A stretch of 45,392 nucleotides of DNA from Polaromonas sp. (lineage in GTDB: Bacteria; Pseudomonadota; Gammaproteobacteria; Burkholderiales; Burkholderiaceae_C), in NCBI GenBank assembly GCA_025362315.1, contig JANYGP010000104.1:1-45392 (forward strand), in the 5' to 3' direction. Within the stretch, counting starts at the first letter, position 1. Each line of letters opens with the position of its first letter. The notes below the pieces were generated by a model, which saw nothing but the letters and a program-made list of their open reading frames with translations, was not told the origin of the DNA and did not search any database. Made by a program: the position numbers and the translations under genes. Positions 7,294-16,707 of this stretch are shown here, one piece after another.

Positions 7294-8670
7294 ATGCCGC
7301 GCCATTCGTTCCTTTCGCGTGCTCCGTCAATTTTCAAATGTGCGCTGATCGCGCTGCCGCTGCTGGCCTGTGCAGTGCTGACCGGTTGTGGCAAGCCCGC
7401 CCCCACTGGGCCAGGCAGAGCGGGTGGGCCTGGGGGTACCGGCGAGGCCATGCCGCCCCCTGAGGTGTCGGTCATTACGGTGCAGGCAGGCAATTTGCCC
7501 ATTGAGCTGGAATATGCCGGGCAAACCGCGGGATCGCGCGAAACCGAGGTCCGGGCGCGCGTGGCGGGCATTTTGCAGCGCCGTTTGTTTACTGAAGGCT
7601 CAACTGTCAAGGCGGGCCAGCCGCTGTTTCAGATTGATTCAGCGGGCTTTCAAACCCAGGCGGCGTCGCTCAACGCATCCGTGGCGCTGGCTCGGGCGCG
7701 GGTCGATCAGGCGCGGCGTGACCAGGCGCGGCTGGTGCCACTGATTGCTGAGAAAGCCATCAGTCAAAAAGAGTTTGACGATGCCAAATCAGCCCTGGAT
7801 GTGGCCGAAGCCACCCTCAAACAAACCCAGGCGCAGGCCAGTGAGGCGCAGCTTAATTTAGCTTACGCGCTGGTCACAGCGCCGATTGGCGGCATCACGA
7901 CCACCGCGAACAAATCTGATGGCAGTCTGGTGTCTGCCGCCGACAGCCTGCTGACGACCATTGTGCAAACCGACCCGATGTTTGTGAACTTCAGCGTGTC
8001 CGAAAGCGACTTCATCAGTTTGAACAAGCGGGTTCGGGAAGGCAAACTGAATGTGCCTAGCCAAGCCGGAGGCGGTAAAAAAACTGGTGGTAATCTGGGC
8101 TTTGCGGTGCAAGTCAAACTTGCCGATGGCAGCGTGCATCCGCGCACTGGCAAGTTGAACTTTTCAGGCCAGCGTGTCAACCCGCAAACCGGCAGCATTG
8201 ATGTGCGGGCTGAAATACCGAACACCGACGGCAGCCTGCGGCCCGGCCAGTTTGTACGGGTGCTGCTGGGCGGTGCCACACGGCCAGACACCCTGAGCGT
8301 GCCGCAGCGCGCCGTCATTGACAGCCCGATGGGCAAGATGGTGTTCAAAGTAACGCCTGACAACAAGCTTGCGCCGCAGCCCGTTGAGCTGGACGGCTGG
8401 ACGGGCGGCAACTGGGTCGTGACCAAAGGCCTGCAAAGCGGAGACCGCGTGCTGGTCGAAGGTTTTATCAAGGCCAACCAGCCGGGCATGACGGTCAAGC
8501 CGGTACCGTATGTAGCGGGGGGTGGAGCAGGTGGTGGGGCAGGTGGGGCAGGTAGGGCGCCAGGGGGCCCGCCAACCGCCGCGGCTTCCCCAAACGCTGC
8601 ACAGCCCGCAAGTTCAGCACAAAAACTACCTGGAGCCGACATAAACAGGGCGCCAGCTGCTTCTCAATAA
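7294..8670 (+). CDS. RND efflux periplasmic adaptor (membrane fusion protein)
   Basis: A 458-residue AcrA/MexA-type adaptor. The signal sequence ends in a lipobox (LTGC), so the protein is probably lipid-anchored to the inner membrane. The order is: biotinyl-lipoyl half-motif (VRARVAGILQRRLFTEGSTVKAG), alpha-helical hairpin (residues about 125-180), second lipoyl half (YALVTAPIGGITT), beta-barrel and membrane-proximal domain. After residue about 405 comes a Gly/Ala/Pro-rich tail of some 50 residues with no known domain. It is followed 11 nt later by the pump gene with GGAGCAAC before its ATG. It links the RND pump to the outer-membrane channel encoded downstream. Confidence 0.93.
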   Translation: MPRHSFLSRAPSIFKCALIALPLLACAVLTGCGKPAPTGPGRAGGPGGTGEAMPPPEVSVITVQAGNLPIELEYAGQTAGSRETEVRARVAGILQRRLFTEGSTVKAGQPLFQIDSAGFQTQAASLNASVALARARVDQARRDQARLVPLIAEKAISQKEFDDAKSALDVAEATLKQTQAQASEAQLNLAYALVTAPIGGITTTANKSDGSLVSAADSLLTTIVQTDPMFVNFSVSESDFISLNKRVREGKLNVPSQAGGGKKTGGNLGFAVQVKLADGSVHPRTGKLNFSGQRVNPQTGSIDVRAEIPNTDGSLRPGQFVRVLLGGATRPDTLSVPQRAVIDSPMGKMVFKVTPDNKLAPQPVELDGWTGGNWVVTKGLQSGDRVLVEGFIKANQPGMTVKPVPYVAGGGAGGGAGGAGRAPGGPPTAAASPNAAQPASSAQKLPGADINRAPAASQ

Positions 8671-8681
8671 GGAGCAACAGC

Positions 8682-11600
8682 ATGTTCTCCAAATTCTTTA
8701 TCGATCGCCCGATATTTGCGGTCGTGATCTCGCTGTTTCTGGTGCTGGCAGGGCTGGCCGCCATGCGCATTTTGCCGATTTCGGTCTACCCTGAAATCTC
8801 GCCGCCGGTCGTCAATGTGCGGGCGATCTACCCCGGCGCATCGGCCGATGTGCTGGAAACCACCGTCGCCGCACCGATTGAGCAATCCATCAACGGCGTG
8901 GAAAAAATGCTTTACATGGATTCCACCTCGTCAGGCGATGGCGTGGTCACCATCAACGTGACGTTTGATGTGGGCACCAACCTGGACATTGCCGCGCAAA
9001 ATGTCAACAACCGCGTCAACCAGGTGGTGTCAAAACTGCCGCAAGAAGTGCAGCGCCAGGGCGTCACAGTGGCCAAAAGCTCGGCCAACTTCATGGTGGT
9101 CATTGCGGTGTATTCGCCCGATGACCGGTATGACGACTTGTTTATTTCCAACTATGTGTCGCAAAACATGGTGGACGCCGTCAAGCGGGTGCCGGGCACC
9201 ACCAATGTGCAGATTTTTGGCGCCAAAGACTACGCCATGCGCATCTGGTTGCGGCCTGACCGCATGGCCCAGCTGGGGATCACGGTGGCTGACATCACCA
9301 GCGCCGTGACAGAGCAAAACGCCCAGTACGCCGCTGGCAAAATCGGCGCGCCCCCAGGCAACACCGAAGAGCTGACGCTGACCGTGACCGCCAAAGGCCG
9401 ATTGCTGGAGCCTGAACAGTTTGCCAACATCGTGGTCAAGAGCGGTGCCAACGGGGCATTGACTCGGCTAAAAGACGTGGCGCGCGTTGAGCTAGGCAGC
9501 AAGGACTACAACTTTTATGGCCGCGTCAATGGGCATGCGGCGGTCCCGATTGGCGTGTTTCTGCAAACTGGCGCCAACGCATTGGACACGCGCGCCGCGG
9601 TTGAAAAAACCCTGCAAGAGCTCAAAGCCAAGTTCCCTGAAGGCCTGACTTATGCCACGCCGTATGACACCACACCCTTTGTGTCCGAGTCCATCAAGGA
9701 GGTGCTGAAAACGCTGGCCGAGGCGATGGTGCTGGTGTTTTTGGTGGTGTATCTTTTCTTGCAAAGCTGGCGCGCCACCATCATCCCGGTGCTGGCTGTG
9801 CCGGTGTCATTGATTGGCACCATGGCGGGCTTGCAGTTGCTGGGCTACAGCATTAACACGCTGACGCTGTTTGGCATGGTGCTGGCCATCGGCATTGTGG
9901 TGGACGACGCGATTGTGGTGCTGGAAAACGTTGAGCGCCTGATGCACGAACAGGGCTTGAGCCCGAAAGACGCGGCGATTGAGGCCATGCATGAAGTCTC
10001 AGGCGCAGTTGTTGCGATTGTGATGGTGCTGTGCGCAGCGTTTATACCGGTGGCTTTTTTGGGCGGACTGGCCGGGGAGTTGTACCGGCAGTTTTCGGTC
10101 ACCATCACGATTGCAGTGGTGCTGTCGGGCGTGGTGGCTTTGACGCTGACACCTGCGCTGTGCGCAGTGTTGCTTAAACCGGGTGCTGAGCGCAAGAATA
10201 AATTTTTCACCTGGTTTAACCGCACTTTTGACCGCTTTACCCGCCGTTATACGCGCGGCGTGGCGTTCTTTTTAAAGCGCGGCGTGCTGGGGTTGATGTT
10301 GTTTGTGGGCATGGGCGCGCTTACGGGTTTGCTGTACACGCAGGTACCCGGCGGCTTGGTACCGGATGAGGATCAGGGCTACTACATTGGCGCGGTGATA
10401 TTGCCCGAAGGCTCGTCGCTGGAGCGTACCAACGCGGTGGTCAAAAAAGTTGAAGCGGCGATGTCGCCCAACAAAAACATTGAAGCTGTTTTTAGCTTGG
10501 TCGGCCTTAACTTTTTGGGCGGCGGCGGCTTGAAGTCGTCCGCCGCCACGATGTTTTTCCCGCTCAAGCCCTGGGCAGAGCGAACGCAGTCAGCCAAAGA
10601 GCTGGTCGGTGAAACGTACATGAAAACCGGCGGCATCAAAGAAGGCTTGCCGCTGGCGTTTGCACCACCTGCCATTCAGGGCCTGGGCCAAACCGGCGGC
10701 TTTGAGTTTTACCTGCAAAACAAGGGCGACGGCGGCGTGCGCAGACTGGCGCAGTTTTTACCCACATTGCTGGCCGAGGCGAACAAGCAGCCTGAGCTGC
10801 AAGGCGTCAAAAGCCTGTGGCAGGCCAACTCGCCGCAAATATTGGTGAATGTTGACACTGAAAAGGCAAGAAACCTGGGCGTGAATGTAGGCGATGTGTA
10901 CAACACGCTGGCCGCAACGCTGGGCAGCTATTACGTCAACGACTTCAATAAAAGCGGTCGCATTTACCAGGTGCTGATGCAGGCCGAAGGCGAGTTTAGG
11001 GCCAAGCCCGACGACATTGGTGCTTTGTATGTGCGCAGCAACAAAGGGCAAATGGTGCAAATTCGTTCGCTCTCAGACATCAAATTTTCAAGCGGGCCCG
11101 ACTCTGTGCAGCACTTCAACGCGCTGCCATCGATTCAGATTTTGGGCGACCCCAAACCCGGCTACAGCTCAGGCCAGGCCATTGCCGCAATGGAGCGCGC
11201 CGCTGCCAACGTGTTGCCGACAGACATGAGCTACGACTGGGGCGGCTCGGCCTTTCAGCAAAAGCGCAGCAGCGGGGCGGCTGGGCTGGCCCTGGTGGCC
11301 GGCATTGTGATGATCTTTTTGATTTTGTCAGCCCAATACGAAAAGTGGACATTGCCGCTGTCGGTGCTGCTGGCGCTGCCGTTTGGCATATTTGGTGCGC
11401 TGCTGGCGGTGTACTTGCGGCACTTCACCAACGACGTGTATTTTCAGATTGGCTTGATCACACTACTCGGCTTGTCGGCCAAAAACGCCATTTTGATTGT
11501 GGAGTTTGCAACCGCCAAAGTCCATGAAGGCATGACACCCGTTGCCGCCGCGCTTGAGGCGGCGCGCCTGCGATTCCGGCCGATTTTGATGACGTCACTG

Positions 11601-11852
11601 GCCTTTATTTTGGGCGTGGTGCCGCTAACCTTTGCCAGTGGGGCCGGCGCTTCAGCGCGCCAGTCAATTGGCACCGGCGTGCTGGGCGGCATGCTGGCGG
11701 CGACATTTTTGGCCGTGTTTTTGGTGCCGCTGTTTTTCAAGCTGGTCAACGACTGGCACTTTCGGAGCACGCCGGAGGATTTTGATGGTTTGAAGCGCGA
11801 CGTGCCAGGGCGTGACTATGGAAACAACGTCGAGGTTCGTGATGTCAAGTAA
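8682..11852 (+). CDS. RND multidrug efflux pump, HAE1 family
   Basis: A 1056-residue inner-membrane transporter of full length. It begins with FFIDRPIFAVVISLFLVLAG and contains GIVVDDAIVVLENV in the fourth membrane helix; Asp408-Asp409 match the paired aspartates that carry protons in AcrB. Two large periplasmic loops and 12 membrane helices are apparent. The overall sequence looks closer to the MexF/BpeF branch of HAE1 pumps than to AcrB, judged by memory. Probable substrates are amphiphilic drugs or toxic metabolites. It sits in an adaptor-pump-channel operon with no regulator gene beside it, so control cannot be inferred. Confidence 0.95.
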   Translation: MFSKFFIDRPIFAVVISLFLVLAGLAAMRILPISVYPEISPPVVNVRAIYPGASADVLETTVAAPIEQSINGVEKMLYMDSTSSGDGVVTINVTFDVGTNLDIAAQNVNNRVNQVVSKLPQEVQRQGVTVAKSSANFMVVIAVYSPDDRYDDLFISNYVSQNMVDAVKRVPGTTNVQIFGAKDYAMRIWLRPDRMAQLGITVADITSAVTEQNAQYAAGKIGAPPGNTEELTLTVTAKGRLLEPEQFANIVVKSGANGALTRLKDVARVELGSKDYNFYGRVNGHAAVPIGVFLQTGANALDTRAAVEKTLQELKAKFPEGLTYATPYDTTPFVSESIKEVLKTLAEAMVLVFLVVYLFLQSWRATIIPVLAVPVSLIGTMAGLQLLGYSINTLTLFGMVLAIGIVVDDAIVVLENVERLMHEQGLSPKDAAIEAMHEVSGAVVAIVMVLCAAFIPVAFLGGLAGELYRQFSVTITIAVVLSGVVALTLTPALCAVLLKPGAERKNKFFTWFNRTFDRFTRRYTRGVAFFLKRGVLGLMLFVGMGALTGLLYTQVPGGLVPDEDQGYYIGAVILPEGSSLERTNAVVKKVEAAMSPNKNIEAVFSLVGLNFLGGGGLKSSAATMFFPLKPWAERTQSAKELVGETYMKTGGIKEGLPLAFAPPAIQGLGQTGGFEFYLQNKGDGGVRRLAQFLPTLLAEANKQPELQGVKSLWQANSPQILVNVDTEKARNLGVNVGDVYNTLAATLGSYYVNDFNKSGRIYQVLMQAEGEFRAKPDDIGALYVRSNKGQMVQIRSLSDIKFSSGPDSVQHFNALPSIQILGDPKPGYSSGQAIAAMERAAANVLPTDMSYDWGGSAFQQKRSSGAAGLALVAGIVMIFLILSAQYEKWTLPLSVLLALPFGIFGALLAVYLRHFTNDVYFQIGLITLLGLSAKNAILIVEFATAKVHEGMTPVAAALEAARLRFRPILMTSLAFILGVVPLTFASGAGASARQSIGTGVLGGMLAATFLAVFLVPLFFKLVNDWHFRSTPEDFDGLKRDVPGRDYGNNVEVRDVK

Positions 11853-13275
11853 GGTATCCACTCCTCTTTTTATAGCTGCTAGCGCAATATTTGTAAGCGG
11901 TTGCGCTTCTTTAGCACCCAAATATACCCGTCCGGCAGCACCGGTAGCCGCCCAGTTCCCGGGTGCAGCCGGGTTTGGGGCTGGCGCAACTACAGCTGCA
12001 TCTGACTTTGAATGGCAAAACTTTTTTACCGATGTCAGGCTCAGGCAACTGATCGGTAGTGCTCTGCAAAACAACCGTGATTTGCGCATCGCCGTGCTCA
12101 ACATTGAGCAAGCACGGGCGCAGCTTGATATTCGCCGGGCTGATCAATTCCCGACGGTAGGCGCGGCAGTCAGCGCGTCCCGCCAGCCCAACCCGGCATC
12201 TGCCAACGGCGCGGGCGGCATCACCAGTGTGTACAGCGCAGGTCTGGCCATCACTGCCTATGAACTGGACTTTTTTGGCCGCATAGCCAGTTTGAAGGAC
12301 GCAGCGCTGGCGCAATATCTGGCCACTGAAGAGACTCGAAAATCCGCGCAAATCAGCCTGGTCGCCAGCGTTGCCAACACTTATCTGGGCCTGCTGGCCG
12401 ATGATGAACTGTTGATCATCACGCAGCAAACTCTCAGCACGCGGCAGACGTCATTCAAGCTGGCCAAGCTGCGTTTTGACAGTGGCGTGGCATCCGAGCT
12501 GGATGTGCGGTCGGCCGAGTCATTGCTAGAGGCCGCCAACACCGCACTGGCCCAGCAAACACGCCAGCGGGCATTGAGCGAAAACGCTTTGACGTTGCTG
12601 GTGGGAAAAAGTCTGGGTAGTGACCTGGCAAACAAAGACTCGTCGTTTAGCGCGGTTACTCTGCAAGGCATTCCTGCCGGGCTACCGTCGGATTTGCTGG
12701 AGCGCAGGCCCGACATTCGCCAGGCCGAGCAGCAACTGATTGCCGCTAACGCCAACATCGGCGCAGCCAGAGCCGCATTCTTTCCGCGCATCTCACTCAC
12801 AGCCACTGCTGGCACGGCAAGCTCGCGCTTGGCTAGTCTGTTTCAGGCCGGCACCTGGGGCTGGACGCTGGCACCCCAATTGTTGCTGCCAATATTCGAC
12901 GCAGGCCGCAACCGCGCGGGGCTGGCTACCAGCAAGGCTGCGCAAGGCATTGCACTGGCCACGTACGAAAAAGCCATCCAAACCGCCTTCAGGGAAGTGT
13001 CCGACGCGTTGGCAGGCGGCGCGACTTACGCCGAGCAATTACGCGCCGCCCAGGCCCAAGCCAATGCAGAGGCCGTACGCCTGCGCCTGGCAGAGTTGCG
13101 GTTTCAAAACGGTGTTGCCAGCCAGCTCGACCAGCTCGATGCACAGCGTTCATTGTTTGCAGCGCGTCAGGCAGTGGTGCAAACGCGGCTGGCGCAACTG
13201 CAGAATCAAGTGACGCTGTACAAGGTGCTTGGCGGTGGGTGGAAGGATGAGGCGGTGGTGGTCCGCACGCCTTGA
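11842..13275 (+). CDS. Outer-membrane efflux channel lipoprotein (NodT/OprM type)
   Basis: The ATG at 11842 is preferred: it gives a 21-residue lipoprotein signal (MSSKVSTPLFIAASAIFVSG, then Cys21) and overlaps the pump stop by 11 nt; in-frame starts at 11812 (GTG) and 11818 would add a polar N-terminus. The 477-residue product has the two repeated TolC/OprM-type coiled-coil halves, with conserved KYTRP near the mature N-terminus, AYELDFFGRI, GLPSDLLERRPDIRQAEQQL and NIGAARAAFFPRISLTA. It forms the trimeric exit duct of the RND pump. Oddity: the hydrophobic core of the signal peptide is encoded by a short dispersed repeat (see 11866-11894). Confidence 0.93.
   Translation: MSSKVSTPLFIAASAIFVSGCASLAPKYTRPAAPVAAQFPGAAGFGAGATTAASDFEWQNFFTDVRLRQLIGSALQNNRDLRIAVLNIEQARAQLDIRRADQFPTVGAAVSASRQPNPASANGAGGITSVYSAGLAITAYELDFFGRIASLKDAALAQYLATEETRKSAQISLVASVANTYLGLLADDELLIITQQTLSTRQTSFKLAKLRFDSGVASELDVRSAESLLEAANTALAQQTRQRALSENALTLLVGKSLGSDLANKDSSFSAVTLQGIPAGLPSDLLERRPDIRQAEQQLIAANANIGAARAAFFPRISLTATAGTASSRLASLFQAGTWGWTLAPQLLLPIFDAGRNRAGLATSKAAQGIALATYEKAIQTAFREVSDALAGGATYAEQLRAAQAQANAEAVRLRLAELRFQNGVASQLDQLDAQRSLFAARQAVVQTRLAQLQNQVTLYKVLGGGWKDEAVVVRTP
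11866..11894 (+). repeat. Comamonadaceae-type repeat, copy R2 (inside signal peptide)
   Basis: Contains the family core 'atagctgctagcgc' flanked by T-rich sequence. It is read through in the frame giving LFIAASAIFV, the hydrophobic core of the lipoprotein signal of the efflux channel. Only the left half of the repeat is recognisable, so a chance match is possible. Confidence 0.5.
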
Positions 13276-13286
13276 TAGGTGGCAAA

Positions 13287-13341
13287 TGCTATCTATTTTG
13301 TAGCTGCTTGCGCTCGTTATTATTGGTTTACAGGCCTAAAT
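13287..13341 (+). repeat. Comamonadaceae-type repeat, copy R3
   Basis: Has 'tgctat', A/T spacer, 'tgtagctgcttgcgct', spacer, then 'caggcctaaata', in the same order as the other copies. It lies between the convergent efflux operon and the MazEF-like module. Confidence 0.7.
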
Positions 13342-13369
13342 AATTCCTCAAAACGGTAAAAAAGCTTTT

Positions 13370-13744
13370 TTAACCCAATCCAACAACACTCTCGACAAGT
13401 CGCCAAACCCTTTGCAAGTCTGTTGCGCTGGCGAACTCCCCAGTACAACGCGCGCTGCGGGCTTTCCAATCCAGATTTTTAAAGTGATCACTTAAAATTA
13501 CGCCTGTAATCGACGTCGTTTTGATGGGCATTTCAAACGGATAGCCCTTGACTTTTGAAGTGATAGGGCAAACAAAAGCACGGCCAATGCGCTGGTTGTA
13601 GGTGGTTTGGGAAATCACAAGCGCGGGTCGGCGGCCAGCTTGCTCGTGGCCGCTTTGTGGGTCGAAATCTATCCAGATGATCTCGCCTTGCTTTGGCGCC
13701 TGTGTTGGTATTGGTTTCTGTCCTGGTTTGATGCGGCTCACCAT
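13370..13744 (-). CDS. mazF: MazF/PemK-family endoribonuclease toxin
   Basis: A 124-residue MazF-type protein: GEIIWIDFDPQSGHEQAGRR followed by PALVIS, then VCPITSKVKGYPFEM and GVILSDHFKNLDW, all landmarks of the SH3-like toxin fold. The catalytic Arg (in AGRRPAL) and Thr (in CPITS) are present. It is expected to cleave mRNA at short sequences. The ATG at 13744 overlaps the antitoxin stop by 7 nt. About 10 residues at the N-terminus (SRIKPGQKPIPTQ) are longer than in E. coli MazF. Confidence 0.88.
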   Translation of the reverse strand: MVSRIKPGQKPIPTQAPKQGEIIWIDFDPQSGHEQAGRRPALVISQTTYNQRIGRAFVCPITSKVKGYPFEMPIKTTSITGVILSDHFKNLDWKARSARCTGEFASATDLQRVWRLVESVVGLG

Positions 13745-13995
13745 GCTTCACTGCCTTGAGGCTTGCCCCAGGACACATCACCCTCATCAGGTAAATTTTC
13801 CGGCGTGACCTGCGCCAGCAGGTCAGCCAGATTAGGGCGAGCCAAGACTGGCCTCATGATGATGCTGCCATCTGCGCCCTCTTCAAAACGTACCGTCTGA
13901 CCGATTTTGAGCCCAGCTTTTTTAACCAGTGGCATGGGAATGCGTAAGGCCGTGGATTTGCCCCAGCTGGAAAGGGTGGTTTCTAAAGGTTGCAT
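13738..13995 (-). CDS. mazE: MazE-like AbrB-fold antitoxin
   Basis: An 85-residue protein with the N-terminal swapped-hairpin DNA-binding domain (LSSWGKSTALRIPMPLVKKA, residues about 8-27) and a C-terminal tail that would bind and inhibit MazF (LADLLAQVTPENLPDEGDV). It is encoded directly before mazF with a 7-nt overlap. A palindrome-rich segment just upstream (14001-14034) is the likely self-repression site. Confidence 0.88.
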   Translation of the reverse strand: MQPLETTLSSWGKSTALRIPMPLVKKAGLKIGQTVRFEEGADGSIIMRPVLARPNLADLLAQVTPENLPDEGDVSWGKPQGSEAW

Positions 13996-14000
13996 ATTTT

Positions 14001-14034
14001 ATTATCCGAAATATTGAGATATCTCAGATAATAA
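14001..14034. promoter_or_regulatory. Candidate MazEF operator/promoter
   Basis: The 12-bp perfect palindrome tgagatatctca (14015-14026) sits between attatc (14001-14006) and gataat (14027-14032), which are themselves mirror images. The segment begins 6 bp upstream of the mazE start. MazE-type repressors bind such nested palindromes; the assignment is from position and symmetry. Confidence 0.55.
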
Positions 14035-14075
14035 TTTCACCCGCAAAAAAAGTCAAATCTACTATTTAGTGTGCT

Positions 14076-15479
14076 TTAACTCCCGGCCACCTTCATCCGC
14101 CTCACCAAAATCGAGCCAACCGTTTTTGCACCGTAGGTGTACGTGTCCGCACCTACAGCAGTAATACCCATCAGCATGTCTTTCAGGTTGCCGGCAATCG
14201 TGATTTCTTCAACCGGGAAGGCAATCTGCCCTTTCTCCACCCAAAAACCTGACGCGCCGCGTGAATAGTCGCCCGTCACGTAGTTCACGCCCTGGCCCAT
14301 CAGCTCGGTAACGAACAGGCCTGTGCCGAGTTTTTTCAGCATTTTGTCCAGATCGTCGCCAGCCTTGGTTTGCCGACTGCTCATGACCAGATTGTGCGAG
14401 CCGCCGGCATTGCCTGTCGTGCGCATGCCGAGCTTGCGGGCTGAGTAGGTGCTTAAAAAATAGCCTTGCACAATGCCTGCGTCCACGACGGTGCGGGCTT
14501 TTGTCTTGACGCCTTCTTCATCGAATGGCGCGCTACCTTTGCCCTTCTTTAAAAACGGGTCTTCGGTGATGTCGATGAAGGCGGGGAATGCGGCTTTGCC
14601 TAACGAGTCAAGCAAGAACGTGCTTTTGCGGTACAACGCACCACCGCTGATGGCCTGGGTAAAGCTGCCCAACAGACCCGCGGCCAGCGGCGATTCAAAC
14701 AGCACCGGGCATTCGCAGGTTTTGACCTTGCGGCTCTTCAGGCGGGACAAGGCGCGCTCAGCGGCGTAGCGACCCACGGCTTCAGGGCTGGCCATGTCTG
14801 CGCTATCGCGCATGGATGTGTACCAGGCGTCTCGCTGCATGTCGCCGTTTTTGCCGGGTGATGATGCAATCGGCGAGGCCGACATAGAGTGACGCGAGCT
14901 GGCATAACCGCCGCGAAAACCTTGGGTGTGTGCGCTGAAAAAATGCGACTGCTGTGCAGATACTCCCGCGCCTTCGCTGTTGGTGATGCGTTTGCTCACG
15001 CCCAAGGCTGCAGCTTCGCATTGCAGCGCTAATATGGCCGCGTCTTCGCTGGTGATGTCCCATGGGTAAAACAAATCCAGATCTCGGTGCGTGCGGGCTA
15101 TGTCGCGCTCGGCGGGTAAGCCGCTGGACTTGTCTTCGGCCGTGAAGCGGGCGATGTCAAAGGCGGCTTTGACAGTTTGTTGAATCGCTGCTTTTGAAAA
15201 GTCGCTGGTTGCGGCATTGCCGCGCTTTTGGCCGACATAGACAGTGATGCCAAGTGACTTGTCGCGGTTGCGCTCGACGTTTTCAAGCTCGCCCTTGCGC
15301 ACACTGACCGACAGGCCGCAACCTTCGGATGCTTCGGCAGCGGCATCGGTCGCACCAAGTTTTTTGGCATGTGTGATGGCAGTGTCGACCAGGTCTTCGA
15401 AAAAAGCGCGGCTGTAGCTGAAGCCTTTGAGCGGCTGGTCAGCAGGGGAGACGGATTGTTTTGGGGCTTTGGGTGTCAT
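14076..15479 (-). CDS. pmbA: TldD/PmbA-family metalloprotease subunit PmbA (TldE)
   Basis: A 467-residue PmbA protein, about the usual length. Recognisable parts are EASEGCGLSVSVRKGELENV, GLPAERDIARTHRDLDLFYP and the C-terminal region with GTGLFVTELMGQGVNYVTGD, a segment conserved in PmbA. PmbA forms a complex with TldD that degrades unfolded peptides and takes part in microcin processing and antitoxin decay; the zinc site is in TldD, which is not in this window. The start at ATG 15479 fits the family; a frame open further upstream lies over darP on the other strand and is not used. It is divergent from darP, a common arrangement in Proteobacteria. Confidence 0.93.
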   Translation of the reverse strand: MTPKAPKQSVSPADQPLKGFSYSRAFFEDLVDTAITHAKKLGATDAAAEASEGCGLSVSVRKGELENVERNRDKSLGITVYVGQKRGNAATSDFSKAAIQQTVKAAFDIARFTAEDKSSGLPAERDIARTHRDLDLFYPWDITSEDAAILALQCEAAALGVSKRITNSEGAGVSAQQSHFFSAHTQGFRGGYASSRHSMSASPIASSPGKNGDMQRDAWYTSMRDSADMASPEAVGRYAAERALSRLKSRKVKTCECPVLFESPLAAGLLGSFTQAISGGALYRKSTFLLDSLGKAAFPAFIDITEDPFLKKGKGSAPFDEEGVKTKARTVVDAGIVQGYFLSTYSARKLGMRTTGNAGGSHNLVMSSRQTKAGDDLDKMLKKLGTGLFVTELMGQGVNYVTGDYSRGASGFWVEKGQIAFPVEEITIAGNLKDMLMGITAVGADTYTYGAKTVGSILVRRMKVAGS

Positions 15480-15527
15480 ATGGGTAGCTATGATAAGGGT
15501 TGATATGAACACCAAGAGCACCAAGCG

Positions 15528-16121
15528 ATGAATCACGTGAAAGCCAAAGTCATCAAAGGCTACTGGTCGAACGGCCGATTCGTCAAGCCGGAAGAAATCG
15601 CGCTCGAAGAAGTTGGCCCGCCCAGCAAGACCATGCTCAAGGCTGAGGCTGATGAAAAACAGGCGCTTGGCGAAGCGCTGCTCACGCTGCGCGCCGATTT
15701 GATGGCGCGCCTTGACCTGCCTACCAAGCTGCTCGACGCCATCAAGGACGCCAAAAAAATCACCAATTTCGAGGGCAAACGCCGGCAGATGCAGTTCATC
15801 GGCAAGCTGATGCGCCCACTGGATGCCGACCCGATTCGGGACGCGATCAATGAACAACTCAACGGCTCGGCGCAACTCACGCTGCAGCTGCATTTGGCCG
15901 AGCAGTGGCGCGACAAGCTGGTGGCTGACGATGAATCTCTGCAGGCCTGGTTGACTGACTATCCGGCCACAGATTCGCAGCAGCTGCGTGCGCTGATTCG
16001 CCAGGCCCGCAAAGACTTTAAACCGGAAAAGCCAGGAGAAGCACCACGCCACGGCAAGTCGTACCGCGAGGTTTTTCAGCTGGTCAAAGCGCAAATGCTG
16101 GCAACTGGAGAGTCTGACTAA
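15528..16121 (+). CDS. darP: Ribosome biogenesis factor DarP (YjgA)
   Basis: A 197-residue, highly charged helical protein with ALGEALLTLRADLMARLDLP, AIKDAKKITNFEGKRRQMQF and IGKLMR, typical of YjgA/DarP, a factor that associates with late 50S assembly intermediates. It is divergent from pmbA with 48 bp between starts, the arrangement known from many gammaproteobacteria and betaproteobacteria. The stop overlaps the next start by one base (TAATG), so darP and mogA are probably co-translated. Confidence 0.93.
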   Translation: MNHVKAKVIKGYWSNGRFVKPEEIALEEVGPPSKTMLKAEADEKQALGEALLTLRADLMARLDLPTKLLDAIKDAKKITNFEGKRRQMQFIGKLMRPLDADPIRDAINEQLNGSAQLTLQLHLAEQWRDKLVADDESLQAWLTDYPATDSQQLRALIRQARKDFKPEKPGEAPRHGKSYREVFQLVKAQMLATGESD

Positions 16122-16702
16122 TGGCCCATGACGCGGTAAAAATCGGCATAGTTTCTGTCAGCGACCGCGCATCGACTGGGGTCTACATTGACAAAGGCCT
16201 GCCAGCACTGAAAGACTGGCTGAACAAAGCGCTGCTAAACCCGATCACCTTTGAAGAACGCCTGATACCCGATGAACAAGCAGGCATCAGCGCCGCGCTG
16301 ATTGAGTTGGTTGATGCAGGTTGCAGCCTGGTACTGACCACAGGCGGCACCGGCCCTGCGTTGCGCGACGTCACGCCGGAAGCCACACTGGCTGTGGCGC
16401 ACAAGGTCATGCCAGGCTTTGGCGAGCAGATGCGGCAAATCAGTTTGAAGTTTGTGCCAACGGCTATTTTGTCGCGTCAATGCGCGGTGGTTCGCGACAA
16501 GTGCCTGATCGTCAATTTGCCGGGTCAGCCCAAGGCGATTGCCGAGACATTGGACGGTTTGAAAAACGCAGCAGGCGAGCAAATCGTGCCGGGCATTTTT
16601 GCTGCCGTGCCGTATTGCGTTGACCTGATCGGCGGCCCGTATATTGAAACCCGCGCTGAGGTTTGCCTGGTGTTCAGACCAAAATCAGCGCTGCGTAGTT
16701 AA
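16121..16702 (+). CDS. mogA: Molybdopterin adenylyltransferase
   Basis: A 193-residue MogA protein. Key motifs are IGIVSVSDRAS at the start, LVLTTGGTGPALRDVTPEAT (the MPT-binding loop) and LIVNLPGQPKAIAETLDGL. It adenylylates molybdopterin before metal insertion during molybdenum cofactor synthesis. The cofactor is used by the formate dehydrogenase encoded 15 kb away. It is translationally linked to darP by a one-base overlap. Confidence 0.94.
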   Translation: MAHDAVKIGIVSVSDRASTGVYIDKGLPALKDWLNKALLNPITFEERLIPDEQAGISAALIELVDAGCSLVLTTGGTGPALRDVTPEATLAVAHKVMPGFGEQMRQISLKFVPTAILSRQCAVVRDKCLIVNLPGQPKAIAETLDGLKNAAGEQIVPGIFAAVPYCVDLIGGPYIETRAEVCLVFRPKSALRS

Positions 16703-16707
16703 TACGC

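Noticed and set aside
15480..16094. Upstream extension of the pmbA frame by about 205 codons
   Set aside because: The extension is antisense to darP and resembles no PmbA; the family N-terminus starts at 15479.
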